A stretch of 41,608 nt of DNA from MED-G17 sp963991985 (lineage in GTDB: Bacteria > Bacteroidota > Bacteroidia > NS11-12g > UBA9320). Both the position numbers and the translations under genes were made by a program. The stretch covers positions 1 to 41,608 of the forward strand of contig CAXDRX010000013.1 of NCBI GenBank assembly GCA_963991985.1. Direction: 5' to 3'. The notes beneath the pieces were generated by a model that was not told where the DNA came from, did no database searches, and saw only the letters and a list, made by a program, of their open reading frames with translations. Positions 40,667-41,608 of the stretch are shown piece by piece; positions within the stretch are counted from its first letter, which is position 1; each line of letters begins with the position of its first letter.

Positions 40667-41401
40667 GTGAAAAACCTTTTCTTCATTTTAATTTCTATTT
40701 GTCTTTGTTTTGTGTTTGGTCAATGCAACGATGAAGATGAACAGAGGTACCAGCAAAACTTGGTGATCGGTTTTAGGCATCAAATCGGGCCTAACCCCTT
40801 GACCTTCCAAAGTCAGTTTTTTAATCTTGAAAATGGAGATTCATTTATGCCTTCAAAACTCATTTACCATGTCAATAATTTTCAACTAATTGCAGAAGAT
40901 GGCTCAAAACATTCATTTGACAACCAGTACTTTATGCTCAATCCACAGTCAGGAATTGTGGATGTAAATTTGGGTACGTTTCCAAACAAGACTTTTACTT
41001 CGATTCAATTTGACTTAGGGGTTCGAGATTCTGTAATCAATTCAAAAGGAGAATTGAACCCACTATTTATTGATCCAATGTATTGGCAGATGAATGCTGG
41101 ATATATTAATTTTAAATTGGAGGGCAATAGCCCAAATAGCCCAAACGAAGCAGTTATATTGCATATTGGCGGGTATAAAAAAGGACAAGAAACAGCGCAG
41201 GAAATCCGATTGAAATTTCCAGAAAAAATTCAGGGAAATAGAGGGCCAAGCAAAACGAAAATGCTGAAAATAAATGTGGATTTGGCTCAACTTTTTTCTG
41301 GATCCCAATCAGTTCCTTTACGCTACTTTCACAAAATTCACAAACCAGGAGATTCGGCTCAAATCATTGCAAACAATTTTCAATTTATGTTTAACTTTTA
41401 G
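40667..41401 (+). CDS. MbnP-like lipoprotein
   Basis: A 244-residue lipoprotein from GTG 40667 (MKNLFFILISICLCFVFGQC, lipobox FGQC). The mature region matches the MbnP family, a Bacteroidota-common group related to a protein of methanobactin operons: a metallo-beta-sandwich with LIYHVNNFQLIAEDG and the diagnostic DPMYWQMNAGYINFKLEG near residue 145. Such proteins often sit beside a di-heme cytochrome peroxidase (MauG/MbnH-type), which is not seen here. An upstream in-frame TTG at 40652 gives a less usual leader. The stop overlaps queG by four bases (TTAG). Confidence 0.8.
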   Translation: MKNLFFILISICLCFVFGQCNDEDEQRYQQNLVIGFRHQIGPNPLTFQSQFFNLENGDSFMPSKLIYHVNNFQLIAEDGSKHSFDNQYFMLNPQSGIVDVNLGTFPNKTFTSIQFDLGVRDSVINSKGELNPLFIDPMYWQMNAGYINFKLEGNSPNSPNEAVILHIGGYKKGQETAQEIRLKFPEKIQGNRGPSKTKMLKINVDLAQLFSGSQSVPLRYFHKIHKPGDSAQIIANNFQFMFNF

Positions 41402-41608
41402 CCGTTTTTGTTAAACAAAATATTTCTTTGAACGCCTTCCCATTTGGCTCTTTTTAGAGCACTCCCCTGAAAAATTTCATCGAAAATTTCTTTTGTCATT
41501 TCTTCCCATTCTCCTTTGGAGAGGTGATTGGTTCTTGGCGCAAACTTAGGTTCAGCGTGTGGGCTAGCAAAACGATTCCAAGGACATACATCTTGACAAA
41601 TGTCACAA
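41398..41608 (-). CDS. queG: Epoxyqueuosine reductase QueG, C-terminal part
   Basis: I read 69 C-terminal codons on the minus strand, cut by the right window edge. They begin CDICQDVCPWNRFA, the second four-cysteine iron-sulfur motif of QueG, followed by PHAEPKFAPR and the closing block IFQGSALKRAKWEGVQRNILFN, both typical of the enzyme that makes queuosine in tRNA from epoxyqueuosine. The TAA stop (41400-41398) overlaps the TAG of the MbnP-like gene. Confidence 0.93.
   Translation of the reverse strand, partial: CDICQDVCPWNRFASPHAEPKFAPRTNHLSKGEWEEMTKEIFDEIFQGSALKRAKWEGVQRNILFNKNG

Noticed and set aside
1..41608. tRNA or rRNA genes, CRISPR arrays, insertion sequences, prophage or integrative elements
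   Set aside because: No cloverleaf-sized gaps with tRNA-like sequence, no spaced repeats and no transposase, integrase or phage proteins were found; gaps between genes are all about 120 bases or less.

Overview
The window is an AT-rich chromosomal segment of a member of the Bacteroidota. Supporting signs: several type IX secretion (T9SS) style proteins, including a partial large surface protein and two genes with C-terminal sorting-type domains; phylum-typical families (DUF4837, DUF4159, a TIGR02757-type protein, a START-like protein, an MbnP-like lipoprotein); a crtB-crtZ carotenoid pair; and repeated TAnnTTTG-type promoter boxes. I cannot place it below phylum level. There are no tRNA or rRNA genes, CRISPR arrays, insertion sequences, phage genes or obvious pseudogenes, and no gene-free stretch longer than about 120 bases. 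It reads as ordinary, very tightly packed core genome.

Layout. 1-623: start of a large secreted surface protein (minus, cut by the window edge). 730-4623: Ldh-family dehydrogenase, lipoprotein dipeptidyl peptidase III and a TIGR02757 protein (plus). 4620-5459: prmC (minus), divergent from ribD and an EamA transporter (5494-7337). 7375-14973: secreted metallopeptidase, pterin dehydratase, RecQ, two glycosyltransferases and yidC. 14970-19528 (minus): DUF4159 protein, rsmE, dnaK and a DUF4249-like lipoprotein. 19544-21473: secreted LamG-like/coiled-coil protein and panB. 21470-24936 (minus): divergent aldehyde dehydrogenase and a T9SS cargo protein. 24986-30867: GT39 transferase, GT2 polyprenyl-phosphate sugar synthase, flippase-like membrane protein, kdsB and pyrG. 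30864-32083 (minus): acyltransferase and START-like protein. 32154-35113: PAP2 phosphatase, second GT39 transferase, DUF937 protein. 35202-37943 (minus): purN, DUF4837 lipoprotein and lytic transglycosylase. 38045-39280: alanine dehydrogenase. 39277-40559 (minus): crtB and crtZ. 40667-41401: MbnP-like lipoprotein. 41398 to the end: C-terminus of queG (minus).

Functional themes are envelope glycolipid building (two GT39, GT2, flippase-like, PAP2, KdsB, acyltransferase, two GT4 enzymes, YidC), surface and secreted proteins, and cofactor or nucleotide metabolism (ribD, panB, pterin dehydratase, pyrG, purN, queG).

The most unusual signals are in how the genes are packed and expressed rather than in a new gene system. 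Six of seven convergent gene pairs share their stop codons in an identical 4-base overlap. Many first genes of transcription units have a TAnnTTTG-like box only 5-11 bases before the start codon, which predicts leaderless mRNAs. Twelve genes appear to use TTG starts. ribD has no standard start codon upstream of its conserved N-terminus. pyrG stands out by having a hairpin leader that would begin at a run of C at the predicted transcription start.
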